The notes below the pieces were generated by a model, which was given only the letters and a program-made list of their open reading frames with translations, did not search any database and had not been told where the DNA came from. DNA of 64,000 bases, from the NCBI GenBank assembly GCA_902615325.1, contig CACMOJ010000005.1:1-64000 (forward strand). Direction: 5' to 3'. Shown one piece after another: positions 10,273 through 21,677 of the stretch. Both the position numbers and the translations under genes were made by a program. Numbering within the stretch: the first letter of the stretch is position 1; each line of letters opens with the position of its first letter. Origin of the DNA: an uncultured SAR116 cluster alpha proteobacterium (GTDB lineage: Bacteria; Pseudomonadota; Alphaproteobacteria; Puniceispirillales; Marisalimonadaceae).

Positions 10273-11616
10273 ATGTTTTCTAAAATTTTAATTGCTAACA
10301 GGGGTGACATAGCTCTTAGAATATTGAGGGCATGTAAAGAACTTGAAATTAAAACTGTTGCTGTTCATTCTACAGCAGATAGTGAAGCAATGCACGTAAG
10401 ATTAGCTGATGAAAGTGTTTGTATTGGCCCTCCTCATTCCTCAAAATCTTATTTAAATATACCTTCAATTATTACTGCAGCCAAACTTGTAGGGGCCGAA
10501 GCCATTCACCCTGGCGTTGGTTTTCTCTCAGAAAATTCATCTTTTGCTGAAATTGTTCAAGCACATGGAATTAAATTTATTGGTCCTAAAGTTCAACATT
10601 TAAACGACATGGGAGATAAGATTAAAGCCAAAGAAATTGCCAATAAAATTGGATTGCCTCTTGTTCCTGGCTCCAAAGGAGTTGTAAAAGATGTTGAAAC
10701 AGCAAAAAAAGAAATCCAAAAAATTGGGTTACCTGTTTTAATAAAAGCATCAGCAGGTGGTGGTGGTAAAGGGATGAAAATAGTCCAAGATGAAGCTGAT
10801 ATAACAAATGCTTTTTTATCTGCAAAAAATGAAGCTAGAGCTGCTTTTGGTAATGATGATGTATATATTGAAAAATATTTGTCAAATCCAAGACATATTG
10901 AGGTTCAAATAGTTGGAGATTCTTTTGGTAATGTATTTCATTTAGGTGAAAGAGAGTGTTCTATACAGAGAAATCACCAAAAACTAATCGAAGAAGCACC
11001 ATCCCCTGCATTAAGTAACGAAGAAAGAGAGTATATTTGTAATCTCTCATCTAAAGCTGCAAAAATAATGGAATATGAAAGCCTTGGCACAATTGAATAC
11101 TTATATGAGAATGGAGAATTTTATTTTATCGAAATGAACACAAGACTTCAGGTAGAACACCCTATAACTGAAGCCATAACAGGAATAGATATTGTAAAAG
11201 AACAAATAAAAATTGCTTCAAATTTTCAACTTAAATGGAAACAAAAAGATATTAAGTTTAAAGGTCATTCTATAGAATGTAGAATCAATGCAGAGGACCC
11301 AAAAACCTTTATACCCTCACCAGGAAAAATTGAACAATTTCATTCACCAGGCGGTCTTGGTATACGTGTAGATTCAGGTATCTATTCTGGATATAACGTT
11401 CCCCCTTACTATGACAGTCTTATAGCTAAACTAATAGCTCATGGTCATAATAGACAAGAATGCATATTAAAACTTAAACAAGCAATTAAAGAAATGGTAA
11501 TTGAACCAATACCCTCAACATTAGAGCTACATAAAAATTTACTTGAAAATTCGGATATAATTGACGGTAATTTTGATATAAAGTGGCTGGAACAAATTTA
11601 TTTGAATGGGAAATAA
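10273..11616 (+). CDS. accC: Acetyl-CoA carboxylase biotin carboxylase subunit
   Basis: FSKILIANRGDIALRILRAC, GGGGKGM, EMNTRLQVEHPITE; adjacent to accB. Confidence 0.97.
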   Translation: MFSKILIANRGDIALRILRACKELEIKTVAVHSTADSEAMHVRLADESVCIGPPHSSKSYLNIPSIITAAKLVGAEAIHPGVGFLSENSSFAEIVQAHGIKFIGPKVQHLNDMGDKIKAKEIANKIGLPLVPGSKGVVKDVETAKKEIQKIGLPVLIKASAGGGGKGMKIVQDEADITNAFLSAKNEARAAFGNDDVYIEKYLSNPRHIEVQIVGDSFGNVFHLGERECSIQRNHQKLIEEAPSPALSNEEREYICNLSSKAAKIMEYESLGTIEYLYENGEFYFIEMNTRLQVEHPITEAITGIDIVKEQIKIASNFQLKWKQKDIKFKGHSIECRINAEDPKTFIPSPGKIEQFHSPGGLGIRVDSGIYSGYNVPPYYDSLIAKLIAHGHNRQECILKLKQAIKEMVIEPIPSTLELHKNLLENSDIIDGNFDIKWLEQIYLNGK

Positions 11617-12280
11617 ATTTCATCAGAATTTGAGTTCTGAATTAATTTTACAAATCTATAAGCATGGTATTTTCCCTATGGCCAAGAATAGGTTTGATAA
11701 AGAGATTTATTTTATAAATCCAAAAAAAAGAGCAATATTACCTATTAAAAATTTTCATGTCTCAAAATCATTTTTAAGATTTATTAAAAAGAAACCATTT
11801 CGTATTACAGTTAATGCCAATTTCAAAAAAGTAATTAATAAATGTGCAACTGAAAATAGGACAGATACTTGGATTAACAAAACTATAGAAAAATTATATT
11901 TTAATCTCCACAAAATCGGTATCGCCCATTCTATAGAATGTTGGAAAAATAATGAAATTGTTGGTGGTATTTATGGGGTAGCATTGGGTGGATGTTTTTT
12001 TGCTGAATCTATGTATAGTTCAGTAAGTAATGCCAGTAAATTTGCATTAGTAAATTTAGTAGCTAGACTATATTTTTTAAAATATTCAATTCTAGATGTT
12101 CAATTTATGAATAATCATCTAAAGCAATTTGGAGCTTATGAAATAGATCAAGATTATTTCAAGAAAATGATATCTTTATGTATTAACGACAATATTAATT
12201 TTCAGTCTTTAAGTGTCAAAGATGAAGATTTATTTCGTAATGTATTATCTTTTTTGCATGAAATTAAAGAAACATCATAA
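11606..12280 (+). CDS. aat: Leucyl/phenylalanyl-tRNA--protein transferase
   Basis: GIFPMA, WINKTI, HSIECW, GGIYGVALGGCFFAESMYS. Confidence 0.92.
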   Translation: MGNKFHQNLSSELILQIYKHGIFPMAKNRFDKEIYFINPKKRAILPIKNFHVSKSFLRFIKKKPFRITVNANFKKVINKCATENRTDTWINKTIEKLYFNLHKIGIAHSIECWKNNEIVGGIYGVALGGCFFAESMYSSVSNASKFALVNLVARLYFLKYSILDVQFMNNHLKQFGAYEIDQDYFKKMISLCINDNINFQSLSVKDEDLFRNVLSFLHEIKETS

Positions 12281-12648
12281 ACTGGATGTTCCATAGCATT
12301 TAAAGCTGGACTTGAAGCAAAAATCCAACCTTGAAAAATTGGCATATTTTCTTTTGCATCTGAGTATTGGTCAGATTTATCTAAAACTTTTATAAAAGCT
12401 ATAGATTCTGGTTCGTTTAAAGGTTTAGAATAGACACACTTTTTTAGATTTATATCCAAAACACCAAATTTTTTTTGTAAACCAACTTTAATTTCAAATG
12501 TTTTGATTCTTGCTGAAATTTTATCTAAGCCCTGAAAAACCCCTAAATCTCCAATCAGCCATTCACTAGAAATCGAAATTTTACAAGTGGTAGAAATACA
12601 TAAAGATATAATTAATAATAAAACTTTTCTCAAGTTTTCACTTACCAC
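12202..12648 (-). CDS. DUF2155 domain-containing protein
   Basis: FQGWIFASSPALNAMEHPVYDVSLISC motif typical of DUF2155; usual aat neighbour in Alphaproteobacteria. Confidence 0.8.
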   Translation of the reverse strand: MVSENLRKVLLLIISLCISTTCKISISSEWLIGDLGVFQGLDKISARIKTFEIKVGLQKKFGVLDINLKKCVYSKPLNEPESIAFIKVLDKSDQYSDAKENMPIFQGWIFASSPALNAMEHPVYDVSLISCKKDNTLRNKSSSLTLKD

Positions 12649-13081
12649 TAGACATAATCATTTTACCAATCATTTCACTAAAACTTAATGATGTTTGAGT
12701 ATCGTAAATTACAGATTTATTTTTTAGAAAAGTTTCAGATGAACCTGGAATTATTTCTAAAAATTTTCCACCAAATAAACTGGATGAAGAGATTTTTGCT
12801 GTTGAATCATCTGGTATGCTTATCTCTTTATCAACTTCAAGCTCTACCATAACTTCAAATTCTTCTTTCTCTAGTTTAAAATTTCTAATTTTTCCGATTG
12901 TAATTCCAGATATTTTTACTTTGTCACCAACACTTAAGCCAGTCACAGTTTCGAAAATTGCTGATATTGATATAGTTTTGGAGCTTATATTTTTTTCTAG
13001 AGAAAATCCAAAAAGAATAAATAACAATGCTATCAAAATCACGCTAAATCCCATTAATGTTTCTATTAAACTATATTTCAT
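12638..13081 (-). CDS. MlaD-family outer-membrane lipid asymmetry protein
   Basis: MCE domain: FETVTGLSVGDKVKISGITIGKI, N-terminal TM, SSSLFGGKFLEI. Confidence 0.85.
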   Translation of the reverse strand: MKYSLIETLMGFSVILIALLFILFGFSLEKNISSKTISISAIFETVTGLSVGDKVKISGITIGKIRNFKLEKEEFEVMVELEVDKEISIPDDSTAKISSSSLFGGKFLEIIPGSSETFLKNKSVIYDTQTSLSFSEMIGKMIMSSGK

Positions 13082-13083
13082 AA

Positions 13084-13425
13084 TTATTTTTTAGGTATCC
13101 ATGGTTCATAATCTGCTGATGATTCTTGTCTTAATCCTTTTTCTAAGAGACTCCCCTTTGGTTTTATTGCAAATGCAGTTCCAGTTAAGTTGGGCAAATG
13201 TTCTTTTTGCCAATCATATATTTTTTTTCTCTTTAAAGGTGGTTTATTAGTAATTTTATGTAACCAAGCATGCCACATAGGAGGTATCTTAGAGGCTTCT
13301 ACTTTACCATTAAAAATTACATACCTTTCATCTGATTTTTTTCGCTTATAATATTTATTCCCATATTGATCTTCACCAACTAAATTAGAAGTAAAGCGTA
13401 TTATTATTTGAGAAATAATGTTCAT
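13084..13425 (-). CDS. NADH:ubiquinone oxidoreductase subunit NDUFA12 family
   Basis: DQYGNKYYK, RYVIFNGKVEASKIPPMWHAWLH, W..EHLPNLTGT, YEPWIP. Confidence 0.92.
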   Translation of the reverse strand: MNIISQIIIRFTSNLVGEDQYGNKYYKRKKSDERYVIFNGKVEASKIPPMWHAWLHKITNKPPLKRKKIYDWQKEHLPNLTGTAFAIKPKGSLLEKGLRQESSADYEPWIPKK

Positions 13426-13664
13426 AAGACCTTAGTAATATAATTTAAAACTACACAAAATAACTAATAAATTCAATTTTAAAAAAAAAATTCAATTAAA
13501 TTAATTATTTAAAAAAAATTTAATTTAATTACTTTACTATTAGCTACTAAATACAGTATATTAAACCTTCGTCTTTACAAGATATAGTTACAATGCCTTT
13601 TTATTATTTTTTAAGGTTAAATAAAGAATCTTGATATAGGTAGTTTACTAACGAGAGGAATATA

Positions 13665-16600
13665 ATGAAATTTACTAGGTTTTTTACAGAAGATAATTTA
13701 GATGTTTATAAAAATTTAAAATTTAAAACTACCTCAAGTGAGATTAAGAATCCTGACGGTACAATTGTATTTAGTGCCCCAGAAATAGAAGTTCCGGGCA
13801 ATTATTCACAAGTTGCTGCAGACGTAATTGCTCAAAAATATTTTAGAAAAGCTGGAGTCCCTACTTTTCTAAAAAAAGTTAAAGAAAATAATATGCCTGA
13901 GTGGTTATCAAGATCTGAACCAGATGAAAATAAATTAAAAGCTATTCCTCAAGATGAAAGATTTGGTCCAGAGACATCCGCGAAACAGGTTTTTGATAGA
14001 CTTGCAGGCACTTGGACATATTGGGGTTGGAAAGGCGGATATTTTACTTCAGAGAAAGATGCTAAAGTTTATTATGATGAAATGAGATATATGCTTGCTT
14101 CTCAAATGGGGGCACCAAATTCCCCGCAATGGTTTAATACTGGATTACACTGGGCTTACGGAATAGATGGGCCTAGCCAAGGACATTATTACGTAGATTA
14201 TAAAACCGAAAAATTAGTTAAGTCAAAATCTTCATATGTTCACCCGCAGCCACATGCATGTTTTATTCAATCAATTAAAGATGATCTTGTTAATGAAGGT
14301 GGAATAATGGATTTGTGGGTAAGAGAAGCAAGATTATTTAAATATGGATCTGGAACTGGAACAAACTTTTCAAATCTAAGAGGAAATAGTGAAGAACTTT
14401 CAGGTGGTGGAAAATCATCTGGTATGATGAGTTTTTTGAAAATTGGTGATAGAGCTGCTGGTGCTATCAAGTCAGGCGGAACAACAAGAAGAGCTGCCAA
14501 GATGGTTACTGTAGATGTTGATCACCCAGACATTGAAGAATTTATTGACTGGAAAGTTGTTGAAGAACAAAAAGTTGCAGCTTTAGTTGCTGGATCTAAA
14601 TCAACTGCAAAGCATCTTGGTGCAGTTATGGACGCCTGTAATATTGACGAATATGATAAAGATGACATATACAACACAAAATCAAATAAAAAACTTAAAG
14701 AGGCTGTTCTTAACGCAAGATCAGTTATGATACCAGAAAACTATATTCAAAGAGTTATTCAATTTGCAAAACAAGGATTTAAAGAAATAGAATTTAAAAC
14801 TTATGATACTGATTGGGATAGTGAAGCTTATCTAACAGTATCAGGACAAAATTCTAATAATTCAATCAGAGTTACAAATGACTTTCTAAAAAAAGTTGAA
14901 AATAATAATGACTGGGAACTTATAAGAAGAACTGATGGAAAAGTTTTTAAAAAAGTTAAAGCTAAAGAACTTTGGAATAAAATAACAGAAGCAGCATGGT
15001 CATGTGCAGACCCTGGCCTGCAATATGATTCTACTATCAATGAATGGCACACATGTCCTCAAGAAGAAAAAATAAATGCTTCTAACCCTTGTTCCGAATA
15101 TATGTTTATTGACGATACCGCTTGTAACCTTGCTTCATTAAACTTAATTAAATTTAGTAAAAATAATAAAAGATTAGATATTTCTGCTTTTGAACATGCG
15201 TGTAGGTTGTGGACATTGACACTTGAAATTTCTGTAATGATGGCACAGTTTCCTTCAAAAGAAATTGCTCAAAAATCTTTTGATTATAGAACACTTGGAC
15301 TTGGTTATGCGAATATTGGTGGCCTCCTAATGTCATGGGGTGTTCCATATGATAGTGATGAAGGTAGAGCAATATGTTCATCCATTTCAGCAATCATGAC
15401 TGGGATTTCATATACTACATCCGCTGAAATAGCAAAAGAATTGGGTCCCTTTTCAAAATATAAACTTAATTCAAAAGATATGTTAAGAGTGATTAGAAAC
15501 CATAAAAGAGCAGCTGATGGCTTTAAAGATGGATACGATAGATTAACTATTAATCCAGTACCACTTATAAAAGAAGATTGTCCTTCTGAAGATCTTCCAA
15601 ATGCAGCATCAAAAGCCTGGGAAAAAGCTTTAAATGATGGAAAAAAATTTGGATTTAGAAATGCACAAACTACTGTAATAGCTCCAACTGGCACAATTGG
15701 TCTTGTAATGGATTGTGATACAACAGGTATTGAGCCAGATTTCGCAATGGTCAAATTTAAAAAGTTAGCTGGAGGAGGTTACTTCAAAATTATTAACCAG
15801 GTTGTACCAGAAGCACTTAAAAATCTAGGTTATAGTAGTAAACAAATTACAGATATTAAGAATTATGTTTTAGGTACTGGCAGTTTAAAAAATTGTCAAT
15901 CAATTAGTCATTCTGCTCTTAAAGAAAAAGGGTTTAAAGATGAGCAAATTAATCTGATTGAAAATTCATTAGAAAGCGCTTTTGATATTAAGTTTGTTTT
16001 TAACCAATTTACTTTAGGAAAAGATTTTTGCAAAAATGTTTTAAAAATTTCAGAAGATCAACTTAACGATTTTTCATTTGATATGCTTAACTTTTTGTCG
16101 TTTACAAAAGAAGAAACTGATGCCGCTAACATTCATGTTTGTGGATCTATGACATTAGAAGGAGCACCTCATCTAAGTGATGCTCATCTTAACGTCTTTG
16201 ATTGTGCAAATGTATGTGGAAGAATTGGTAAAAGGTTTTTGTCAGTTGATAGCCATATAAAGATGATGGCAGCAGCACAACCTTTCATATCAGGTGCTAT
16301 TTCTAAAACAATTAACATGCCAAACAACTCATCAATAGAAGATTGTAGCGATGCTTATATGTTATCTTGGAAGTTATGCCTAAAAGCTAATGCACTTTAC
16401 AGAGATGGATCAAAATTAAGTCAGCCTCTTAATTCAAGTTTGATTGAAGATGAAGGTATTAATGATGAAGAAATTATAACTGAAAAGACAACCAAAGTTG
16501 TTGAAAAAATTGTTGAAAGAGTGTTGAGAGCAGAACGAGAAAAATTGCCCCATAGAAGAAAAGGATATACTCAAAAAGCCATAGTAGGAGGTCATAAAGT

Positions 16601-17267
16601 CTATCTTCGAACTGGTGAATATGAAGATGGTAAAATAGGTGAAATTTTTATTGATATGCATAAAGAAGGAGCTGCTTTTAGATCTTTAATGAATAATTTT
16701 GCAATTGCCGTTTCAATTGGATTACAATATGGGGTGCCTTTAGAAGAATTTGTTGAGGCGTTTACATTTACCAGATTTGAACCACAAGGTATAGTTACTG
16801 GAAACGATACCATTAAAATGTCGACATCTATTTTAGATTATATTTTTAGAGAACTGGCAATTTCCTATCTTGATAGACATGACTTAGGACATGTTGATGT
16901 AAATAACTTTGATACAAGTCCAACAGGCGTTGGGGTAAGAGGTGATGAAACAACTCATAAAGTTGCATCAAGAGGATTTGTTAGAAGAGAACTTAAAGTT
17001 GTATCTGGAGGTGGAGTAGATAATGTATCTATTTTACAGCCTAAAAATTATTTAGACACTCATGATAATGAGATAGAAGATATTAATAATGAAAATGAAA
17101 TTAATGAAGTTCTAGTAAAACAAAACTCAACTATCTCTAAAGAAATCGAAGCTAAAATTAAAGGTTTTGAAGGTGAAGCTTGCGGAGAATGTGGTAACTT
17201 TACTTTGGTTAGGAATGGTACCTGTATGAAATGTAACACATGTGGTGCCACTTCTGGATGTTCTTAA
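13665..17267 (+). CDS. nrdJ: Vitamin B12-dependent (class II) ribonucleotide reductase
   Basis: [50 protein letters not shown]-terminal CGECG...[14 protein letters not shown]. Confidence 0.95.
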   Translation: MKFTRFFTEDNLDVYKNLKFKTTSSEIKNPDGTIVFSAPEIEVPGNYSQVAADVIAQKYFRKAGVPTFLKKVKENNMPEWLSRSEPDENKLKAIPQDERFGPETSAKQVFDRLAGTWTYWGWKGGYFTSEKDAKVYYDEMRYMLASQMGAPNSPQWFNTGLHWAYGIDGPSQGHYYVDYKTEKLVKSKSSYVHPQPHACFIQSIKDDLVNEGGIMDLWVREARLFKYGSGTGTNFSNLRGNSEELSGGGKSSGMMSFLKIGDRAAGAIKSGGTTRRAAKMVTVDVDHPDIEEFIDWKVVEEQKVAALVAGSKSTAKHLGAVMDACNIDEYDKDDIYNTKSNKKLKEAVLNARSVMIPENYIQRVIQFAKQGFKEIEFKTYDTDWDSEAYLTVSGQNSNNSIRVTNDFLKKVENNNDWELIRRTDGKVFKKVKAKELWNKITEAAWSCADPGLQYDSTINEWHTCPQEEKINASNPCSEYMFIDDTACNLASLNLIKFSKNNKRLDISAFEHACRLWTLTLEISVMMAQFPSKEIAQKSFDYRTLGLGYANIGGLLMSWGVPYDSDEGRAICSSISAIMTGISYTTSAEIAKELGPFSKYKLNSKDMLRVIRNHKRAADGFKDGYDRLTINPVPLIKEDCPSEDLPNAASKAWEKALNDGKKFGFRNAQTTVIAPTGTIGLVMDCDTTGIEPDFAMVKFKKLAGGGYFKIINQVVPEALKNLGYSSKQITDIKNYVLGTGSLKNCQSISHSALKEKGFKDEQINLIENSLESAFDIKFVFNQFTLGKDFCKNVLKISEDQLNDFSFDMLNFLSFTKEETDAANIHVCGSMTLEGAPHLSDAHLNVFDCANVCGRIGKRFLSVDSHIKMMAAAQPFISGAISKTINMPNNSSIEDCSDAYMLSWKLCLKANALYRDGSKLSQPLNSSLIEDEGINDEEIITEKTTKVVEKIVERVLRAEREKLPHRRKGYTQKAIVGGHKVYLRTGEYEDGKIGEIFIDMHKEGAAFRSLMNNFAIAVSIGLQYGVPLEEFVEAFTFTRFEPQGIVTGNDTIKMSTSILDYIFRELAISYLDRHDLGHVDVNNFDTSPTGVGVRGDETTHKVASRGFVRRELKVVSGGGVDNVSILQPKNYLDTHDNEIEDINNENEINEVLVKQNSTISKEIEAKIKGFEGEACGECGNFTLVRNGTCMKCNTCGATSGCS

Positions 17268-17287
17268 TTAATAAAAGTACATAATTT

Positions 17288-17749
17288 ATGGATATAGAAG
17301 AAAATTTAAAAAAACATCAAATAGAGTTAGATGATGCTTCATCGCCAGCTGGTAATTATGTTCCTTATATTATAACTAATAAACTTGTTTTTATATCTGG
17401 TCAATTACCCTTTAAACAAGGAAAAATACCAATAACAGGTATTGTTGGAGAAACAGTTAGTTCAGATGATGCTATAGAAATGGCAAAATTATGTGCCCTA
17501 GCACTAATTAGCCAATTAAAATCAGCTTGTAATGGTGACCTAAATAAAGTTTCAAGAGTAATTAAATTAGGTGGATTTGTAGCTTCATCCTCATCTTTTA
17601 CATCACAACCAACCATAATTAATGGTGCATCAGATATTATGGTTAAGGTGTTTGGTGAACAAGGAAAGCACTCTCGATTTGCAGTAGGTGTTTCAAGCCT
17701 TCCACTCAATGCACCAGTTGAAATTGAAGGAATTTTTGAGCTTAAATAA
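17288..17749 (+). CDS. RidA family protein (reactive intermediate/imine deaminase-like)
   Basis: AGNYVPYIITNKLVFISGQLP, GEQGKHSRFAVGVSSLPLNAPVEIEGIFE. Confidence 0.88.
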   Translation: MDIEENLKKHQIELDDASSPAGNYVPYIITNKLVFISGQLPFKQGKIPITGIVGETVSSDDAIEMAKLCALALISQLKSACNGDLNKVSRVIKLGGFVASSSSFTSQPTIINGASDIMVKVFGEQGKHSRFAVGVSSLPLNAPVEIEGIFELK

Positions 17750-17755
17750 AATAAA

Positions 17756-18895
17756 ATGAATTTGGATATAATTTCAGATATATCTAAGATTGGTTCTAAA
17801 GCTTGGAATAATTTAAATATTAATGACCATCCATTCACACATTATGAATTCTTATACTCTTTAGAAAATTCTAAATCTGTCTGCGCAGACACAGGATGGT
17901 ATCCTCAACATATAGTTTTAAAAGATGTAAATGACAAAATAATTGGAATTTTACCTAATTACCTTAAAAGCCACTCATATGGAGAATATGTATTTGATCA
18001 CAGTTGGGCACACGCTTATCAAAAAGCTGGAGGCACTTATTACCCTAAATTAATTTCAGCTATTCCTTTTACGCCAGTAAAAGGACCTCGTTTTTTGTAT
18101 AAAGAAAGCAACAAAGAAATCGTAATTAAAAATATTAGTCAGTTTATAATGAATATTGCAGATAAAAATAGCTTAAGCTCTGCTCACATAAATTTTTTAG
18201 ATGAAAATACTGATCATATTTTAGAAAAAAAAGGTTGGTTAAAAAGGATTGGTCTACAATTTCATTGGAAAAATAATGATTACTCTAATTTTGAAAACTT
18301 TTTAGGAGAACTAAAAAGTTCAAAAAGAAAAATGATTAAAAAGGAAAGAGATTATATAAAAAAAACAGGTATTGTTATAAACAGGATAAATGGTGATGAT
18401 TTAAATTCAACAATTTGGGATCAATTTTATAAGTTTTATCTAGACACGATAGATAAAAAATGGGGAAATGCTTACTTAACAAGAGATTTTTTCTCATCTA
18501 TATCAGATAAGTTAAATAAAAAAATTGTTCTCATCATAGCAAAAAAAGATGATCTTATAGTTGCTGGTGCCCTAAATTTCACCGATAAAAATTGCTTATA
18601 TGGAAGAAATTGGGGAGCTAAAATCAATGTACCTTTTCTGCATTTTGAGATGTGTTACTATCAGGCTATAGATTATGCAATCGATCAAAAACTAAAGTTT
18701 GTAGAAGCCGGTGCTCAAGGACATCATAAAATTAAAAGAGGTTATTTAGCTAAACCAACTTTTAGTTACCATTATCTTCCAAACTTATCATTTAGAGATG
18801 CAGTTTCAGCATTTATAGATGATGAAAAAAAACATGTTCAGGAAAATATTGATTATGTCAATAATAATGATAACCCATTCAAATACAAAAACTAA
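17756..18895 (+). CDS. GNAT/FemAB-like N-acetyltransferase (COG3146-type, DUF482)
   Basis: DHPFTHYEFLYSLE, GTYYPKLISAIPFTPVKGPR, GRNWGA...LHFEMCYYQAIDYAI, EAGAQGHHKIKRGY. Confidence 0.85.
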   Translation: MNLDIISDISKIGSKAWNNLNINDHPFTHYEFLYSLENSKSVCADTGWYPQHIVLKDVNDKIIGILPNYLKSHSYGEYVFDHSWAHAYQKAGGTYYPKLISAIPFTPVKGPRFLYKESNKEIVIKNISQFIMNIADKNSLSSAHINFLDENTDHILEKKGWLKRIGLQFHWKNNDYSNFENFLGELKSSKRKMIKKERDYIKKTGIVINRINGDDLNSTIWDQFYKFYLDTIDKKWGNAYLTRDFFSSISDKLNKKIVLIIAKKDDLIVAGALNFTDKNCLYGRNWGAKINVPFLHFEMCYYQAIDYAIDQKLKFVEAGAQGHHKIKRGYLAKPTFSYHYLPNLSFRDAVSAFIDDEKKHVQENIDYVNNNDNPFKYKN

Positions 18896-21180
18896 ATATT
18901 AACTTTTGTATTTTTTTTATCAGATGTTTTAGTAGAGGATTCAGATTTAATAATTAATTCATCATTTTTATCATCTACGAAAACATTTCCCCCTTTGACT
19001 AATTTTCCAAACAAAAGTTCATCAGCTAGTGGTTTTTTAATCATTTCTTGAATTAATCTATTTAGAGGTCTTGCCCCAAAGACTTTATCGTATCCTTTTT
19101 TAGCTAACCAATTTCTAGCTTCATCTGAAAGCATTATAGAAACACCTTTATCAGATAATTGGGCTTCTAATTGCATTACAAATTTATCTACAACCATTTT
19201 AATAACCTCTATATCTAAATAATCAAATGGTATAACTGCATCTAACCTATTACGAAACTCTGGAGTAAACAATTTTTCTATTGCTTGAGTATCAGCATCA
19301 TTTTTTGTGTCATTTAAAAATCCAATAGATGATTTAGACAGCTCTGAAGCCCCAGCATTAGTAGTCATAATTAAAATAACATTCCTAAAATCTACTGACT
19401 TACCATTATTATCAGTTAATTTACCGTGATCCATTACTTGAAGTAATAAGTTAAACAAATCAGGATGTGCTTTTTCAATTTCGTCTAAAAGTAATACTGA
19501 ATGAGGGTTTTGATCAATTGCATCAGTTAATAATCCTCCTTGATCAAAACCAACATAACCTGGAGGAGCTCCTATCAACCTAGAAACCGTATGTCTTTCC
19601 ATATATTCTGACATATCAAATCTAGTAAGTTTAATGCCGTACGATTCAGATAACTGTCTCGCCACTTCAGTTTTCCCAACACCGGTAGGTCCAGAAAATA
19701 AATAGCAACCTATTGGTTTTTCTCCTTCTCTGAGGCCTGCTCTTGATAATTTTACACTTGAAACTAAAGCAGATATAGCTTTGTCTTGACCATAGACCAT
19801 TCTTTTTAGATCACTTTCTAAATTTAAAAGTGCCTTTTTATCGTCTTTAGAAACATGTTTTGGAGGTATTCTAGCAATTAAAGCAACGGTTTCTTCTATT
19901 TCTTGTTTATCAATGGTTTTCTTTCTTTTGTTTTGTGGTAAAAGCATTTGCGCAGCAGCTGCTTCGTCGATTACATCAATAGCTTTATCAGGAAGTTTTC
20001 TTTCATTTATATATCTAAAAGATAATTCAACTGCAGTTTTAATTGCGTCATTAGTAAACTTAATTTTATGGTGGTCTTCATATCTTGACTTAAGCCCCAT
20101 TAAAATTTTGATTGCATCATCGACATTAGGTTCTTTTACATCTATTTTTTGAAACCTTCTTACCAAAGCTCTGTCTTTATCAAAATAGCCTCTATATTCT
20201 TTATATGTAGTTGAACCAATACATCTAAGTGTTCCAGTTTGAAGAACAGGCTTTAATAAATTTGAGGCATCCATTGCACCACCGCTTGTAGCACCAGCAC
20301 CAATTATCGTATGAATTTCATCGATAAATAATATTGCATTTTCATTCTTTTCAATTTCTTTAATGACAGCTTTTAAACGTTCTTCAAAATCTCCTCTATA
20401 TCTTGTACCTGCTAAAAGTGCACCCATATCCAGAGCATAAATCTCAGATTTCAATAACACTTCTGGAACCTCGCCTTTAACAATTTTATCTGCAAGTCCT
20501 TCTGCTATAGCTGTTTTTCCTACACCAGGATCGCCAACTAATAGAGGATTATTTTTTGTTCTTCTACACAAAACTTGTATAGTTCGATCAATTTCTTTTT
20601 TTCTTCCTATAACTGGATCAATTTTTCCAGATGCAGATTTTTCATTTAAATCAACAGCATATTTTTTTAATGCACTTTCCTTTTTAGGGTTTGTTTGATT
20701 GTCTACATTTGTATCTTCATCAGTTTTAGATTGAGAATAGTTTGGATCCTTTGCAAGACCGTGACTAATAAAACTAACAGCATCTAATCTTTTCATATTC
20801 TGCTTTTGAAGTAGATATACGGCATAACAATCTCTTTCAGAAAACATAGCAACTAAAACATTAGCACCGTTTGCCTCATTTTTTCCTGATGATTGAGTAT
20901 GTATAACAGCTCTTTGAACAACGCGTTGAAACCCTGATGTTGGCTGAGTATCTATGTCTTCATTTGAACTAACAATTGATTTTAAATCTTTATCTAAATA
21001 ACCATTTAAGTCTCCTTCTAAAAGTTTTATGTCAACACCACAAGCTTTAAATACTTCTACTGCATCTTTATCTTCTAATAATGAGAATAATAAATGCTCT
21101 AATGTAGCAAATTCATGCTTCTTTGAAGATGCTATATTCATTGCACGTCTTAATGTTTCTTCTAATGATCTTGATAGCAT
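18892..21180 (-). CDS. clpA: ATP-dependent Clp protease ATP-binding subunit ClpA
   Basis: Two AAA modules (GDPGVGKTAIAEG; GPTGVGKTEVARQ), Clp N domain; clpS upstream. Confidence 0.96.
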   Translation of the reverse strand: MLSRSLEETLRRAMNIASSKKHEFATLEHLLFSLLEDKDAVEVFKACGVDIKLLEGDLNGYLDKDLKSIVSSNEDIDTQPTSGFQRVVQRAVIHTQSSGKNEANGANVLVAMFSERDCYAVYLLQKQNMKRLDAVSFISHGLAKDPNYSQSKTDEDTNVDNQTNPKKESALKKYAVDLNEKSASGKIDPVIGRKKEIDRTIQVLCRRTKNNPLLVGDPGVGKTAIAEGLADKIVKGEVPEVLLKSEIYALDMGALLAGTRYRGDFEERLKAVIKEIEKNENAILFIDEIHTIIGAGATSGGAMDASNLLKPVLQTGTLRCIGSTTYKEYRGYFDKDRALVRRFQKIDVKEPNVDDAIKILMGLKSRYEDHHKIKFTNDAIKTAVELSFRYINERKLPDKAIDVIDEAAAAQMLLPQNKRKKTIDKQEIEETVALIARIPPKHVSKDDKKALLNLESDLKRMVYGQDKAISALVSSVKLSRAGLREGEKPIGCYLFSGPTGVGKTEVARQLSESYGIKLTRFDMSEYMERHTVSRLIGAPPGYVGFDQGGLLTDAIDQNPHSVLLLDEIEKAHPDLFNLLLQVMDHGKLTDNNGKSVDFRNVILIMTTNAGASELSKSSIGFLNDTKNDADTQAIEKLFTPEFRNRLDAVIPFDYLDIEVIKMVVDKFVMQLEAQLSDKGVSIMLSDEARNWLAKKGYDKVFGARPLNRLIQEMIKKPLADELLFGKLVKGGNVFVDDKNDELIIKSESSTKTSDKKNTKVNI

Positions 21181-21183
21181 TAT

Positions 21184-21528
21184 TTATTCCTTTTCTAGTT
21201 GTAATTGAAGTGGATGTTCATATTTACGGGCATAATTTGTAACTTGTACTGCTTTAGTTTCTGCAATTTCGTATGTATAAATACCACAAACACCAATACC
21301 TTTTTGATGAACATGAAGCATAATTTGTGTGGCTTCATCTTGTCTTTTTCCAAAAAATTTTTCTAAAACCTCAATAACGAACTCCATTGGTGTATAATCA
21401 TCATTTAACATCAAAACTTTGTACAAAGATGGTTTTTTTGTTTTAGGTTTTACTTTTGTTAATACACTACCATCAGTTTGATTATTATCTTCTGATTCAG
21501 ATCGGATTTTGTAATATTTTCTTCTCAT
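21184..21528 (-). CDS. clpS: ATP-dependent Clp protease adaptor ClpS
   Basis: [39 protein letters not shown]. Confidence 0.95.
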   Translation of the reverse strand: MRRKYYKIRSESEDNNQTDGSVLTKVKPKTKKPSLYKVLMLNDDYTPMEFVIEVLEKFFGKRQDEATQIMLHVHQKGIGVCGIYTYEIAETKAVQVTNYARKYEHPLQLQLEKE

Positions 21529-21677
21529 ATATTTAATTTAATAATTAAAGACTTTGGTATCAATACTTTTAGAAAAAATTTTATAAATTAGGTCTTTTTA
21601 AACATCTAAATATTGTATATAAATATATATATATATCAATATAATGTATCATTATTTACTATAAGTAGAATTTTTAA

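Noticed and set aside
13560-13664. NrdR-box-like sequence acaagatatagttaca upstream of nrdJ
   Set aside because: Poor match to the NrdR consensus and not present as a tandem pair.
15305-15754. 149-aa ORF antisense to nrdJ
   Set aside because: Lies wholly inside the well-conserved nrdJ frame and shows no recognisable domain; expected antisense open frame.
17401-17838. 145-aa ORF antisense to the RidA gene
   Set aside because: Opposes a clearly recognisable RidA coding sequence; no motif or RBS support.
21614-21640. TA-dinucleotide microsatellite
   Set aside because: Short AT run expected in this composition; kept only as part of the low-interest shared-motif observation.
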